The notes beneath the pieces were generated by a model, which saw nothing but the letters and a program-made list of their open reading frames with translations, was not told where the DNA came from and ran no database searches. A stretch of DNA of 64,000 nt from JAUVKA01 sp964465145. GTDB taxonomy: Bacteria > Bacteroidota > Bacteroidia > Bacteroidales > UBA12481. Shown here one piece after another: positions 35,406 through 46,379 of the stretch. How positions within the stretch are numbered: the stretch's first letter is position 1; each line of letters starts with the position of its first letter. Made by a program: the position numbers and the translations under genes. The stretch is taken from positions 1-64,000 of the forward strand of contig CAYXJR010000001.1 of the NCBI GenBank assembly GCA_964465145.1, written 5' to 3'.

Positions 35406-38400
35406 TTTTCCTGGCATACCTCCTATTCTGAGCATCAATAAGAACCACAATAATCAATGTGTCATCTGCAAGGAACGGAATTTTGCATAGGTTTGAAAAG
35501 GGATCATGCACCCTGGTTGATTTTATCAATTGTCCGTTGACATTATATAATTCAACACGCTGCAATTCGGCTGGAGGATTCTCCAGAATAATTTCTTCAC
35601 CATTATAATAAAGATTTCCATTAAATTGATTTTCGAGAAAACTGACGGGGGCGGAGAGTAATGTACCACTGTCAATGGCGAAATTATCAATGTACAATAC
35701 CGTTGGTGCCGATTCATAATAACCGGGTCCATCCATCGAATTGAACCTGATTCCTTCAATGGCCAAAGGCTGATCAATTGAATGGATAAGGCTATTATCC
35801 AGAAACCATTTTAATCCCGTATTTGGATCAGAACGTATTTCCATCTCCATCCAGTTTCGCAATTTATAAGTGAAAAACTTTATTCTGGTTTGATCATGGT
35901 AAACCTCACATATACCGGCACTGTAGAAATAAAAATAAAGGATGCTTCCATCACTCAGAGAAGTAAGTATTGTTCCCTGCCGGTTATTATCAACCAATAT
36001 TTTGAAATTTGTCTCACAATAACCGTTTAGGTATTCAGAAATGGGGAATAATAAATCTGTTGTACTTGTAACTTTAATCGACTGATCGCCCTCAAAAGCG
36101 CGAGTACCGATCACAAAAGCATCCCTGGCAGAGCTTTGATCTTCTCCAAAAATTCGCCAGAAAGGTGATTGGGAACATAGTTGCTGGTTGGGGTTATAGA
36201 TTTCAAAATCTTCGAAAAAAGGAATGGAAAATCCGCTGAATACCTTGAAGTTACCATAACCACTATACAGGCTGTCACTATCAAGGCGGGCAATCGTAAA
36301 CCATGAATAGTTGCCGGATTTGTCTACCCCAGTTTCAAAACTCCTGGTTGTGAGCCCACTTGCAATCTGTAAGAAAGCCTCCTCCTCATAGCGAAGAAAC
36401 AGATCAAATTGATAGCCTTCATCCTGATAGTCGCCTTCCCATGATAGCTGAATAGTGCGGGTCATAATAACCGAATCCCTGCATGGTTTCAGGTAGCAGG
36501 GGCTTGCCGGATGGAACTTACCTGGAAAGTAAACAGCACCAGCAGCTTCAGAGATTTGGGATTTATATTCAAGAAACGACTCTTTTGATATAGGATTATC
36601 TCTCAGGTCTATACGATCAAGCCCGCTGGAGTAGTTTTTATATAAAAGCGGCCAGAGATCAGTAATACGATTTCCCTGAAGATCGAGATCAACCACATAA
36701 CCATAGTAATCGATGGGAGCCAGGTCGAACAGAAGGTTTTTGCTCAGATCAAGATTGACCAAATGGTTATTTATTGACGGGATGGTATCTATCAGGTTGC
36801 CAGAAATATCCAGTTGAGTCAGCAATTCATTTTCTTCGAGGATATTTTGGAGCTTACGAATTTGATTATCAGCTATATTAATGGTATTGATTTTGGGCGA
36901 GTTGCTGGTGTTCAGCTGCTGAATCTGGTTGTTAGAAAGGGCCAGGGTTACGAGCTTAGAGAGCCCATCGAGATTTAACTCACCTGTCAGCTGATTACTA
37001 CTTGCATCAAGATAACGAAGAGTCCTGTTTCCATTGATCCATTCGATATCCCTAATAGCGTTATTTGATATATCCAGATATTCAACTCCATAAGTGTTTT
37101 CGAGTACATCAAAACTTTGTATATCACACCCTTCCAGGCATATCCATGTTAGTCGATCCAGCTCATTTAAAAAACCTATATCTTCTAGATGATTGTCTTT
37201 AATCTCAAGCTTGTACAAATCCTTTAAGCTTGACAAAAATCCCATATTACTTATAGAATTATTGTTCAACATAAGCTCCTGCATTTTGGTCAATGATCCA
37301 ATGGTTTCAGGACTTATAAGTTGGTATGCCGTAATTTTCAGGAGAGTAATATCCGTACATTCCTGGAGTTCGGAAAGGTCGATTTCAGCACTTGACCTCA
37401 ATGAGAGCAGAATCAATTGGCGCAGGTTGGTACATTGACCGATTCCGCTTAAGTCCTCTGCATTGGTGACATGAAGACTTCTTATGTCGAAGAGTTCTCC
37501 TTTTGTAGGTTCATGAGTACTGCGCTGGGATGATGGAACGCCGATACTTGTATTCATTGATATACGGAGTTTTTCATCGCCAATGGGAAAAGGATCTCCA
37601 TTACTGAAGTATGATGCAGGACCAATCCACCTGGATTCTCCATTTACATATTGGGCAGTAACTCTCAGATGGTGGGAGCCGGGATGACAAGCATGCAGAA
37701 GGACGGTGTCTGTTGTTTCACCATAATAAATATCGTCGAGATAGATATTGTATCCAAGCAGTTCACTCCTGTCGCCTTCCGGGCCATTCCACGAGACTTC
37801 CATCTCAGTGCCACTCAGAATTCTTTTTTTTAGATTTCCCGGCAGCTTCAGGCTGTCTTCAGGAGAGGTATTAAAAATTGCCGACACCAGAGAATTGCTC
37901 ACCACATTGGTGAGGGGGTAATACCCATTGGCAGCTCCTCCCCATCCAAGGTTAAAATGATAAAAACTGTTGCCATCGAATCCATCACAGACAAAGGCAT
38001 GACCCGGATAGGTTGAGTATATAGGCTTATACTGGCTGAGGCTGGTATAAAATGCTTCCTGCGACCCATAAGGATCCTCATTCAGGTAGCCTCCGTCATA
38101 AATACGGCCAAAAAGACTGGCAGCATTTGATGATTGTGCCCCTGAGCTTGAGACACCGTATCCCATATTCACCAGAACACCACTGTGGTATAAGAGACGG
38201 GCCACTTCATTATTGATTCCCAAACAGTGGTCTTCCATAGATTGCCAATTATACTGGCCGGCAAAACAGGACAATGTTCCATAAACTTCATGTTCATACG
38301 AGTGCTGGATCTGAAAATTATTCCATTTATCATAATACCGAATGATCTGGCCCACAGCTACAGCAACACAACCAACCAGAGTGCGCTTATCTTCTTCTGG

Positions 38401-38859
38401 ATCCACGGGGCAATAATAGTTATAGGGCCAGCCCTGATTCCAGGCTGTCTGGCATAATGGTTCAATCTCAATCCTTCCTGTTTTTAGTTTTGGAATAACT
38501 TTATCAGGATTGTATCCGGGCAATTCAGTGCTATTGGAAAAGGCATCGGCCCATGATTCAACCACGCCGGTAGTATCAACAACAAAGGAGAATTGATCGG
38601 TGAAAGAGTAACCCATAATTTCCGAAACCTCGGATAAAGTCCTAACCATGACAAATCCTTTGGGGGAGCTAAAATTTACGATAGTCAGGTTTTTATATAC
38701 CAGGGAGGTATCAATTGACAGATTGTCAAGATTATGTGCACTATATGGATAGTTCAATTCGTAAAAGGATCGGGCATTTTGCTCCTCGAACGAATAGTTT
38801 TGCGAATACAGACAAATAGTCAGGAACAAAAAAAATGATGTAATAAAACTTTTTCTCAT
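35386..38859 (-). CDS. Secreted C10-family cysteine peptidase with LRR domain and T9SS tail
   Basis: I chose the start at 38859 (MRKSFITSFFLF), which gives a clear signal peptide and 1,157 residues; an upstream in-frame codon would bury it. A streptopain-type propeptide precedes the C10 catalytic domain with Cys164 (LVGCVAVAVGQ), His287 (PGHAFVCDGFD) and NLGWGG at 303-308. Fibronectin-like sequence follows, then a run of leucine-rich repeats (about 470-760), a beta-sandwich region near 880-1060, and a C-terminal domain like a T9SS sorting signal (VELYNVNGQLIK, then a beta-rich end). It should be an exported, surface or secreted peptidase. The LRR region may bind protein targets. Confidence 0.88.
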   Translation of the reverse strand: MRKSFITSFFLFLTICLYSQNYSFEEQNARSFYELNYPYSAHNLDNLSIDTSLVYKNLTIVNFSSPKGFVMVRTLSEVSEIMGYSFTDQFSFVVDTTGVVESWADAFSNSTELPGYNPDKVIPKLKTGRIEIEPLCQTAWNQGWPYNYYCPVDPEEDKRTLVGCVAVAVGQIIRYYDKWNNFQIQHSYEHEVYGTLSCFAGQYNWQSMEDHCLGINNEVARLLYHSGVLVNMGYGVSSSGAQSSNAASLFGRIYDGGYLNEDPYGSQEAFYTSLSQYKPIYSTYPGHAFVCDGFDGNSFYHFNLGWGGAANGYYPLTNVVSNSLVSAIFNTSPEDSLKLPGNLKKRILSGTEMEVSWNGPEGDRSELLGYNIYLDDIYYGETTDTVLLHACHPGSHHLRVTAQYVNGESRWIGPASYFSNGDPFPIGDEKLRISMNTSIGVPSSQRSTHEPTKGELFDIRSLHVTNAEDLSGIGQCTNLRQLILLSLRSSAEIDLSELQECTDITLLKITAYQLISPETIGSLTKMQELMLNNNSISNMGFLSSLKDLYKLEIKDNHLEDIGFLNELDRLTWICLEGCDIQSFDVLENTYGVEYLDISNNAIRDIEWINGNRTLRYLDASSNQLTGELNLDGLSKLVTLALSNNQIQQLNTSNSPKINTINIADNQIRKLQNILEENELLTQLDISGNLIDTIPSINNHLVNLDLSKNLLFDLAPIDYYGYVVDLDLQGNRITDLWPLLYKNYSSGLDRIDLRDNPISKESFLEYKSQISEAAGAVYFPGKFHPASPCYLKPCRDSVIMTRTIQLSWEGDYQDEGYQFDLFLRYEEEAFLQIASGLTTRSFETGVDKSGNYSWFTIARLDSDSLYSGYGNFKVFSGFSIPFFEDFEIYNPNQQLCSQSPFWRIFGEDQSSARDAFVIGTRAFEGDQSIKVTSTTDLLFPISEYLNGYCETNFKILVDNNRQGTILTSLSDGSILYFYFYSAGICEVYHDQTRIKFFTYKLRNWMEMEIRSDPNTGLKWFLDNSLIHSIDQPLAIEGIRFNSMDGPGYYESAPTVLYIDNFAIDSGTLLSAPVSFLENQFNGNLYYNGEEIILENPPAELQRVELYNVNGQLIKSTRVHDPFSNLCKIPFLADDTLIIVVLIDAQNRRYARKIMIHSY

Positions 38860-38944
38860 AACCAGAGGTAAATCAAAATTAAAATTGACTTTAAAGTAAG
38901 ATATTTTAATATCTTTCACCATCTAACATTTCAGAATTAATTTT

Positions 38945-41900
38945 ATGTCGACCAAGGCTTCTTTTTCCAGGTTTATCGCCCTTGCTGGATTGTTTGCAAT
39001 TTCGTCACTCACGATCTTTGCCCAATCCAGCCTCTGGCAAATTGGCATTCCTGATAAAAACAATTCGGAGTTTGCCTTTGCACCATCGAATTACCAGCAT
39101 TTTCAAACCGATGGATTTTTTGTTGTTGGGGATTCGGATCCCTCAATTGATTGGCCTTATGTGCATCCGGGGCCACAAGATGGATGGGCAGGAAACCGTT
39201 CCCATACCTTTTCTGTGATATTTGGAATTTCCGATCTTGCCGGGAAAAATAATTTATCGGCAGGAAGGGAATCAGAGGAAAAATGCAAATTACTCATTTA
39301 CATGGTGGACACCCATAAGAACAATCCCACCCTGCTCAATATCCTTATCAATGGCCATTCATTTGAACAAAAATTACCTGAAGGCGCCGGGGATGAATCA
39401 ATTTACGGTAGTCCTGAAAAAGGCAAACCTTATCGGTGTATTGTCGAATTTCCTTTCAATATTCTTAAAAAGGGAAACAATGAGATTGATATTGTCAATA
39501 TAAAAGGCAGTTGGTTCCTGTATGATGCTATAGAGCTTGAAACATCATCAGGCATTCAGACTGCACCTGTAGATAAATTTCTTGAAATTGGAAGTTGTGA
39601 GATTGAACCAGCTATTTTCGAATCGGATGGCTCTCTAGTCCAAAATCTCTCAATGAACATTAAATACGCTGGTGGCTCTAAAAAAGCAGACTGGTGGTTT
39701 AACGATGGCAGCATAATGACAATTACCTTGCTGCCAGGAATCCACCAGTACAAGTGTACAATACCTGAGGTAAAGGAAGAACAGTCTTTTACCTGCAAAA
39801 TAAAGGCTAAGGATCAGATCCTCGCTTCCCATGACGGGCACGTCAGGCCCAGCGGTCATAAAACCATTTATATCCTTCCCCATTCTCATACCGACATTGG
39901 ATATACTGATATCCAGACAGCCATCGAAGAGAAACAGATCGAGAATCTACGCACTGGAATCCAATATGCTCAAGAAACAGCCGACTACCCTGAAGGTGCC
40001 AGATTTGTATGGAATATTGAAGTATCCTGGGCTGCCGATTTATATTTAAACCGATTGGGAAAAGAAGACCGCGATCTTTTCTTTGAAGCCATTGAAAAAG
40101 GATGGATCTCTCTTAACGGAATGTATCTTAATGAGTTAACCGGGCTATGCCGACCCGAAGAACTGCTCCGCCTTTTCAGTTATTCTGCCCAAATGGCAAA
40201 AAAGACGGGAATATCAATAGATGCCGCGATGATCAGCGATGTGCCGGGATACACCTGGGGAACTGTGACAGCCATGGCACAGGCTGGGATAAAATATTTC
40301 TCCGTTGCTCCCAACTATTTCGACCGGATCGGAGATATACTTTTGCAATGGGAAAACAAACCATTTTACTGGGTCTCCCCTTCCGGGAAAGAGAAGGTAC
40401 TGGTTTGGATCCCCTTCAAAGGTTATGCATGGTCGCACACCATCCCTGAACTGAATAATGAGAATGCGGGTGATTTCCTCGACCAGCTCGAAAAAATGAA
40501 TTACCCATATGATATTTCTTATATGCGATGGAGCGGACATGGCGACAACGCCGTGCCGGAGAAACAAATCAGCGATTTTGTACGGGACTGGAACTCCAAG
40601 TACACCTGGCCCCGCTTTGTAATTTCTTCTACCAGTGAGGCTTTCAGTGCTTTTGAATCCCGATATGGAGAGCTTATCCCGGAAGTGCATGGCGACTGGA
40701 CTCCCTATTGGGAAGATGGAGCCGGATCCTCAGCCCGGGAAACGGCTATGAACCGCAATACAGCCGACCGGCTTACCCAGGCTGAAGCCCTGTTTGCAAT
40801 GGGACATGCATCCTCTTTTCCAGTTGAAAAATTTGAAGAAGCATGGAAAAAGACATTGCTGTATTCGGAACATACCTGGGGCGCATGGTGCAGCATTACA
40901 GACCCGGAAAACCAGATGACCACAGAACAGTGGGAGATCAAAAAGGGTTATGCCGATGAAGCGGCTAGTTTAAGCCGCGAACTGCTGAATATTAATTTGT
41001 TAAACGAAAAACCTGATAGGAATAAAAAAACAATTTCGCCCGCCGGGACAATTGAAATTGTCAATTCCACAGCCTGGGACCGCAGCGAACCAGTTATTCT
41101 GACAAAGGAGATATCTGAAGGAGCCCAAAGTATGCTCGACAATAACAACAATCCATTGCCCAGCCAGAGGCTTTCCACCGGAGAGATGATTTTCATACCC
41201 GAGAAAGTTCCTTCCTTATCAGTATCTACCTATAAGTTTTCATCCAAATCACATTTGCTTTCCGCAGACCAATCGCCAGTGAAAATCATAGAGAACAGAA
41301 TCCTGGAAAACGGACTTATCCGTATAGGTATTGATCCATTATCAGGAGACATAGTCTCATTCCAGGGGAGGGGCATTGATGGCAACCTGGCTGATCCGGA
41401 ATCAGAGCACAAACTGAACCAATATCTTTTCCTGGAGGGAGATGATCTTAAAAACCTTAAAACAAGCAGCCCGGCAACTATTCGGGTCATTGAAGCAGGA
41501 CCGGTATACGGCGTGATTGAAGTCGGATCGCAGGCACCCGGATGCAACTCCCTCACCAGGAGATACAAGCTGGCTTTGGGAATGGATTATCTGGAAATTG
41601 AAAATATTGTGGATAAAAAACGTGTATCTATGCCTGAGAAAATCGGCGACTGGTACCTGGCCCAGAACGAGAATAAAGAGAGTGTGAACTTTGCTTTCCC
41701 CTTCGCTGTTCCTGAAGGCATAATGCAGCTGGATCTTCCTATCGGATCTATGGTCCCGTGGATTGACCAGATCCCCAGTGCCTGCAAAAACTGGTACACC
41801 GTGGGCAGGTATGGAGATATATCTAATGAACGGTTCGGAGTCACCTGGTTTACCCTGGATGCTCCCCTGGTAGAGGTAGGGGAAATATCAGCCACACTAA

Positions 41901-42379
41901 TTGGATCGCAGTCGAATCCGGGCGTATGGAGAAAGAGCCCGGAACCAACCCAAACTTTGTATTCATGGGCGATGAACAATCACTGGGGCACCAATTACCG
42001 ACAGCATCAGGAAGGGCAGGTAAAATTCAGGTATGCATTGAGGCCGCATAAAAAATTTGACCCCTCAGAAACCTATCGAATTGCAACCGGGATGACCCAG
42101 CCATTATTGGTAAGTTCCGGTGGGGCAACAACTTTCGAACCTCCTTTTCAGATACAGGGAGAAGGCATAGTTGTTCTCTCGGTTAAACCAGCCGACAAGG
42201 GCAAAGGGCTGATAGCCAGACTATACAATCCTTCTGCGTCAAGCCAAACAGGTAAACTGCTTCCACCGGATGTAGTTCTATGGCTAAGCAATACAGCAGA
42301 GGAAAAAGTTAATAAAATCGAAAACGAGATTGAATTGGGAGGGATGGAATTAATAACGGTCAGAATTGACCGGCAGTAA
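38945..42379 (+). CDS. GH38-family alpha-mannosidase-like glycoside hydrolase
   Basis: The 1,144-residue protein has a signal peptide ending IFAQSS. Residues about 30-200 resemble the carbohydrate-binding domain found in rhamnogalacturonan-lyase-type (PL4) proteins (WQIG, GWAGN, WFLYDAIELE). The GH38 catalytic domain follows: zinc ligands in LPHSHTDIGYTD near 315, a likely nucleophile Asp in ISDVPGYTWG near 430, and His in YSEHTWGAW near 645. C-terminal beta domains complete it. GH38 enzymes cleave alpha-mannosides, but divergent members take other substrates. It is exported and divergently transcribed from the C10 peptidase gene. Confidence 0.88.
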   Translation: MSTKASFSRFIALAGLFAISSLTIFAQSSLWQIGIPDKNNSEFAFAPSNYQHFQTDGFFVVGDSDPSIDWPYVHPGPQDGWAGNRSHTFSVIFGISDLAGKNNLSAGRESEEKCKLLIYMVDTHKNNPTLLNILINGHSFEQKLPEGAGDESIYGSPEKGKPYRCIVEFPFNILKKGNNEIDIVNIKGSWFLYDAIELETSSGIQTAPVDKFLEIGSCEIEPAIFESDGSLVQNLSMNIKYAGGSKKADWWFNDGSIMTITLLPGIHQYKCTIPEVKEEQSFTCKIKAKDQILASHDGHVRPSGHKTIYILPHSHTDIGYTDIQTAIEEKQIENLRTGIQYAQETADYPEGARFVWNIEVSWAADLYLNRLGKEDRDLFFEAIEKGWISLNGMYLNELTGLCRPEELLRLFSYSAQMAKKTGISIDAAMISDVPGYTWGTVTAMAQAGIKYFSVAPNYFDRIGDILLQWENKPFYWVSPSGKEKVLVWIPFKGYAWSHTIPELNNENAGDFLDQLEKMNYPYDISYMRWSGHGDNAVPEKQISDFVRDWNSKYTWPRFVISSTSEAFSAFESRYGELIPEVHGDWTPYWEDGAGSSARETAMNRNTADRLTQAEALFAMGHASSFPVEKFEEAWKKTLLYSEHTWGAWCSITDPENQMTTEQWEIKKGYADEAASLSRELLNINLLNEKPDRNKKTISPAGTIEIVNSTAWDRSEPVILTKEISEGAQSMLDNNNNPLPSQRLSTGEMIFIPEKVPSLSVSTYKFSSKSHLLSADQSPVKIIENRILENGLIRIGIDPLSGDIVSFQGRGIDGNLADPESEHKLNQYLFLEGDDLKNLKTSSPATIRVIEAGPVYGVIEVGSQAPGCNSLTRRYKLALGMDYLEIENIVDKKRVSMPEKIGDWYLAQNENKESVNFAFPFAVPEGIMQLDLPIGSMVPWIDQIPSACKNWYTVGRYGDISNERFGVTWFTLDAPLVEVGEISATLIGSQSNPGVWRKSPEPTQTLYSWAMNNHWGTNYRQHQEGQVKFRYALRPHKKFDPSETYRIATGMTQPLLVSSGGATTFEPPFQIQGEGIVVLSVKPADKGKGLIARLYNPSASSQTGKLLPPDVVLWLSNTAEEKVNKIENEIELGGMELITVRIDRQ

Positions 42380-42461
42380 GCCGGAAAGCCAAAAGCAAGC
42401 CCATTGGATTTGCCTGTTCGAAGAGCTGAAATCGGAAACAAGCAATTAAAAAACAATTCGA

Positions 42462-44087
42462 TTAATTAACGTTTCTGATTATCTGCTGGGCAATCAATTT
42501 CACCAGTTCAATTCCTCCAGGCCCGTAGCAATGCGGTTTTTCCCTTCCATATTCAATATGGCCGTCGAAATACGGGTCCTTAGTCTCTTTCAGGAATCCT
42601 TCAAGAAGTTCCATTGCATTGTTGAGATAAAACGAATCCATATCCCCGGTGTATAAGAATAGCTTTCCTTGCAAGTCTTTACCTATTATGGGCCAATTAG
42701 CCTCTAAATAAGCATGCAAATCATACTTCTTCCATTGCTCAGCCACTTTATGATCAATATCGCCAGTCAGCTTATCCCAAACTCGCATTGGGTATCCATC
42801 CGGGCCAATCGGGCTGAAGGCTGCTTCCCAGATATCCCATTGGCCGCCAGACCTGTTGTTATCACCGACAACCAATTCATATAGATTTTCATTAGCCATG
42901 GTTGACCTGATATTCCCATCAGTTCTACGAGTATTCGGACGTTCGATCCGGTTCCACTCATTCTCCAGATAATAGGCATTATGATCATCATAAATATTGA
43001 CAATCTGATAAGAATGAAAATCAACTGGGTCAGCGCACAAAGAGAATACCCCTCCATAGAAATCTGGATGAAAGATTTGCTGGGCCAGGGCTATCCAGCC
43101 ACCTGTTGATCCTCCTGATAATATGCGGGCATAAGGTTCTGAAATGATCCTGAATTCTTCTTCAATAAATGGTATAAGCTCCTGGTTAATCGCATCATCA
43201 TAAGGCCCAACATTGGGGGAATTTACCGCATAGGAGTCATCATAATAGGGGCAGGGATGCAGGATCATTATCGCTATCATTCGAGGACAATCATCTGACA
43301 TCCAGAAATCTGTAAAGCTTTGGTCCGATCGTCTTGAACTAGATGAGGGGCCGCTGGGATCCCGGAAACCAAAAGGCACTCCCAAACCAAAATGGCCGTG
43401 CTGATAGTTCACGGGATAGGAAACATCCTGATTCTCATCATAGCCTTTGGGCAGCAAAACAGTCGCTCCAAGATACATAGGCTGCCCCCAAAAATCAGAC
43501 AACATTTTACTCTTGATCCTGATGCGCTTAACCATTTTCGTGTCTTTTGGTATTTCAACCGCAGGATTGGCATTTGTACAAACCAGATCAATGGTTTCGG
43601 CTTTGGCTGGATCGATGTAAACCTTTTTAACATCACTAAACAAATTTCCTTCTCCACGACGCCAATTTTGTCCCTCCCAATTATCTTTATGCATCCACAA
43701 TGTATTACCGTCGGATCGCCTGAACTCAGTGTAAATATTGATGAATCCCTGAACATAATACTCTCCGGCCGGGATATCTTTTATACTCTCAAGCGGATAT
43801 CCAAAAACTTCTTCACCAATAAGGGCTCCTTTGCCAGGAGCTAAGTCACTTACATTCATTCCCCAGAAAGGCACCCCGCTCATTCCCACCTGGTTTTTGG
43901 GCGGCCGATTATTGTTCCTTGATATCATCACATAAACACGGCCAGTTATGTCCGACTGATTGACACTTTCATCAAATGATATGCTGAATTTCAATTCGCT
44001 GGTCTTCGATTGTCCGGTTTGCCCCTGAGTAAATGGTGAAAAACAAAAGAAAAACCCAATTAAAATAACTGATGCTTTTTTCATCAT
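42462..44087 (-). CDS. Exported esterase-D-like alpha/beta hydrolase
   Basis: The 541-residue protein has a signal peptide (residues about 1-22). An N-terminal beta domain (about 30-210) precedes an enterochelin-esterase/esterase-D-type alpha/beta hydrolase: the nucleophile elbow is GGSTGG near residue 325, with a candidate acid in YTGDMDSF near 485 and His in EKPHCYGPGG near 520. Such enzymes deacylate carbohydrate or other esters. It sits among glycoside hydrolases, so a glycan esterase is likely (inference). Confidence 0.82.
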   Translation of the reverse strand: MMKKASVILIGFFFCFSPFTQGQTGQSKTSELKFSISFDESVNQSDITGRVYVMISRNNNRPPKNQVGMSGVPFWGMNVSDLAPGKGALIGEEVFGYPLESIKDIPAGEYYVQGFINIYTEFRRSDGNTLWMHKDNWEGQNWRRGEGNLFSDVKKVYIDPAKAETIDLVCTNANPAVEIPKDTKMVKRIRIKSKMLSDFWGQPMYLGATVLLPKGYDENQDVSYPVNYQHGHFGLGVPFGFRDPSGPSSSSRRSDQSFTDFWMSDDCPRMIAIMILHPCPYYDDSYAVNSPNVGPYDDAINQELIPFIEEEFRIISEPYARILSGGSTGGWIALAQQIFHPDFYGGVFSLCADPVDFHSYQIVNIYDDHNAYYLENEWNRIERPNTRRTDGNIRSTMANENLYELVVGDNNRSGGQWDIWEAAFSPIGPDGYPMRVWDKLTGDIDHKVAEQWKKYDLHAYLEANWPIIGKDLQGKLFLYTGDMDSFYLNNAMELLEGFLKETKDPYFDGHIEYGREKPHCYGPGGIELVKLIAQQIIRNVN

Positions 44088-44173
44088 AATTCTGAATTCT
44101 TAGATCGATAAAAGTAATACATCTTTTTTAGCAGCTTACAGAGCATATCGACGTCATGATTCACTTTTCTATT

Positions 44174-46045
44174 TTATTTGCCGGTCAGCTTAGTCCTGTA
44201 ATCCAGTAAAGCCGTTTGCCTGCCGAATGCAACTACCTCGTCACCAGTTTGAAGGTAATCATCCCCATGGGGAACAAAATATTCCCCTTCCCTCTTTATC
44301 ATCATAAGGAATCCTTCCTGGTGAAAAGGTATTTTTTTGATTTGATGACTAACTGCATTTTTACTCGTTACTTTTATTATTTCTACACTGAATGACTCGA
44401 AACTTTCAAACATAGTATGATAGGTAGCTGGTCTGAAAATCAGGTTTTCAATAGCCGTTGCGGTTACCTGGGCCCCATCCAGTGAATCAATACCGATATG
44501 ATCGAGCTTTTCCAGTTCACTCTTCTTGCTGGTAATGGTTAAAATGTTACCATGCTTCAATTTATCTTTCAGGATACTGGCAATTTTAAAATTTCTATCT
44601 TCAGAATGAGTAAGGATTACTATATAATCTTTGGGTCGAAGATTTAGTTTTTTATATATACTGGAATCGGTTGCATTCCCATGGATAGCCGTAATACCTT
44701 TTTCATTCAAGGCATCTACTTTATCCTTTTTTAAATCGATAATTACTGCTTCCCTGTTATGCATCTTCAGGTTTTTTGCCAGGAAAACCCCAGTTCCCCC
44801 TCCGCCAATAATAATAATTCGCTCTTCTGCTCCCTCAGAATGCCTGTTTAATTTATTGAATACCAAGGGTGATACAACACAAGTAACTACAGCCAGGATA
44901 ATGAATGAAGTATTCAAAGCCGGGGTGATCACACCAAGATTTAATCCCACCTGTGCAGCCGCTATGATGAGGCTAAGTCGCGAAGCCATTAAAAATCCCC
45001 CCGAAAGAGCATTCCTCCATCCGAATACCCTTACCCAGATCATCGATGGGATAACTTTTATGGCAAATAATAATACCAGGAGAATTATCAGGAAAATTAT
45101 CAATTCGCCTGATTCCCTGAATACTCCCAGATCAATCTTGGAACCAACAAGAATGAAAAAGATCGGGATAAAAAAACCATGACCCATACCATCCAGCTTC
45201 ATCATCAGGGAGGACCGTGTTTTATCCGAAAAATAAGATAACAGTATACCAGCCAGGAATGCCCCCAGAATAACTTCTGCATTTATGATTTGCGAAAGAA
45301 TAAGGAATAGAAGCATCAATGCCAGAGCACCCCTGACACGGATCTGAGCTGAAGCATGTGAAAGCATGTTCAGTATTCGTTTGAGAAAGGACAGGCGGTT
45401 TAACAGCTTACCCAAACGGTAGAAAACAAAGAAGAGGACAAACAGTAAAATGATCAGAAAGACTTCAAATCGTACTCCTTTCTCTATAATTGAGATGGTA
45501 AAGGTAAACAGCAGTATACTAAGGATATCCGCTACAGCAGCCGCCATTATCAGCATCTGTCCGTAATGCTGTTGTGTATAGCCTCTATCCTTTATTATCG
45601 GCATGATGATCCCAATAGAGGAAGTGGAAATGATAAGGGCAAAGTACCAGACATGGGTGATCTCCACAACCAGGTTAAGCATAATTGCGCTTCCTATAGC
45701 CAGTATCAGTGTAATAACATAAATAGTTATTGCTACTAACAAGGGATTGTTCACGTAACGGTCGATGGTAAGCTTCCTTCGTGGGAAAGAATTAACCACT
45801 TTTGCAACATTCACCTCCATACCGCTGAGGAACATCAGAAACACGAATCCCATTAACCCCAGGAATTCAAGGTAATTTGATTCTTTTAGGATATCCAGTA
45901 CAAATGGACCAATCAGAACCCCGAGAGCTATCTCAATAATAACCGAGGGTATCCTGATAATCCGAATCTGTGATGTTATCAAAGGGGATAACCAGGCCAG
46001 GACCACCACAATAAACAAGGGCAAAAAGTCGGAGCTGAAGTCCAT
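44174..46045 (-). CDS. CPA2-family cation:proton antiporter with TrkA domains
   Basis: The 623-residue protein has about twelve membrane helices (residues 1-385, Na+/H+ exchanger domain), a TrkA-N Rossmann domain (about 400-515, IIIIGGGGTGVFLAKNL and acidic VIDLKKDK) and a TrkA-C domain (about 535-620). This matches KefB/GerN-like K+ or Na+ antiporters gated by nucleotide. It is monocistronic and unrelated in function to its neighbours. Confidence 0.93.
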   Translation of the reverse strand: MDFSSDFLPLFIVVVLAWLSPLITSQIRIIRIPSVIIEIALGVLIGPFVLDILKESNYLEFLGLMGFVFLMFLSGMEVNVAKVVNSFPRRKLTIDRYVNNPLLVAITIYVITLILAIGSAIMLNLVVEITHVWYFALIISTSSIGIIMPIIKDRGYTQQHYGQMLIMAAAVADILSILLFTFTISIIEKGVRFEVFLIILLFVLFFVFYRLGKLLNRLSFLKRILNMLSHASAQIRVRGALALMLLFLILSQIINAEVILGAFLAGILLSYFSDKTRSSLMMKLDGMGHGFFIPIFFILVGSKIDLGVFRESGELIIFLIILLVLLFAIKVIPSMIWVRVFGWRNALSGGFLMASRLSLIIAAAQVGLNLGVITPALNTSFIILAVVTCVVSPLVFNKLNRHSEGAEERIIIIGGGGTGVFLAKNLKMHNREAVIIDLKKDKVDALNEKGITAIHGNATDSSIYKKLNLRPKDYIVILTHSEDRNFKIASILKDKLKHGNILTITSKKSELEKLDHIGIDSLDGAQVTATAIENLIFRPATYHTMFESFESFSVEIIKVTSKNAVSHQIKKIPFHQEGFLMMIKREGEYFVPHGDDYLQTGDEVVAFGRQTALLDYRTKLTGK

Positions 46046-46092
46046 AAGGTTTAAAAATAGAGAATTTATCCAACACTTAAGCCTTGTTAAGG

Positions 46093-46308
46093 TCAGATCC
46101 CCCAGTTCAACATCTTCCTGATTTTCCTGAGCGTCTTAAGCAGCTCTCCTTGTTTTAGGTATCCGGAAAGACGATTGAAGTGCTTTTTGTTCACAATACG
46201 AGTATAATCAGACTCCTCATTCTTCATGAATTCGGTTGTGTACTTCCCGAAAGATTCAATAAAATCCTCCTCCTTCTCTTTTGGAACTAAATTTATACCT
46301 TGACACAC
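46093..46308 (-). CDS. Small hypothetical protein
   Basis: A 71-residue ORF from a GTG, upstream of the antiporter on the same strand. It is highly charged and helical with no signal peptide. Composition is natural (KKHFNRLSGYLKQGELLKTLRKI), but there is no family resemblance or clear ribosome site. It may be real or a gene fragment. Confidence 0.35.
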   Translation of the reverse strand: MCQGINLVPKEKEEDFIESFGKYTTEFMKNEESDYTRIVNKKHFNRLSGYLKQGELLKTLRKIRKMLNWGI

Positions 46309-46379
46309 TTTTTAGGACACTACCAAAATCAACTAAATTCGCTATTCTGATCATCATTAGATTCAATAATTTTATCAGC

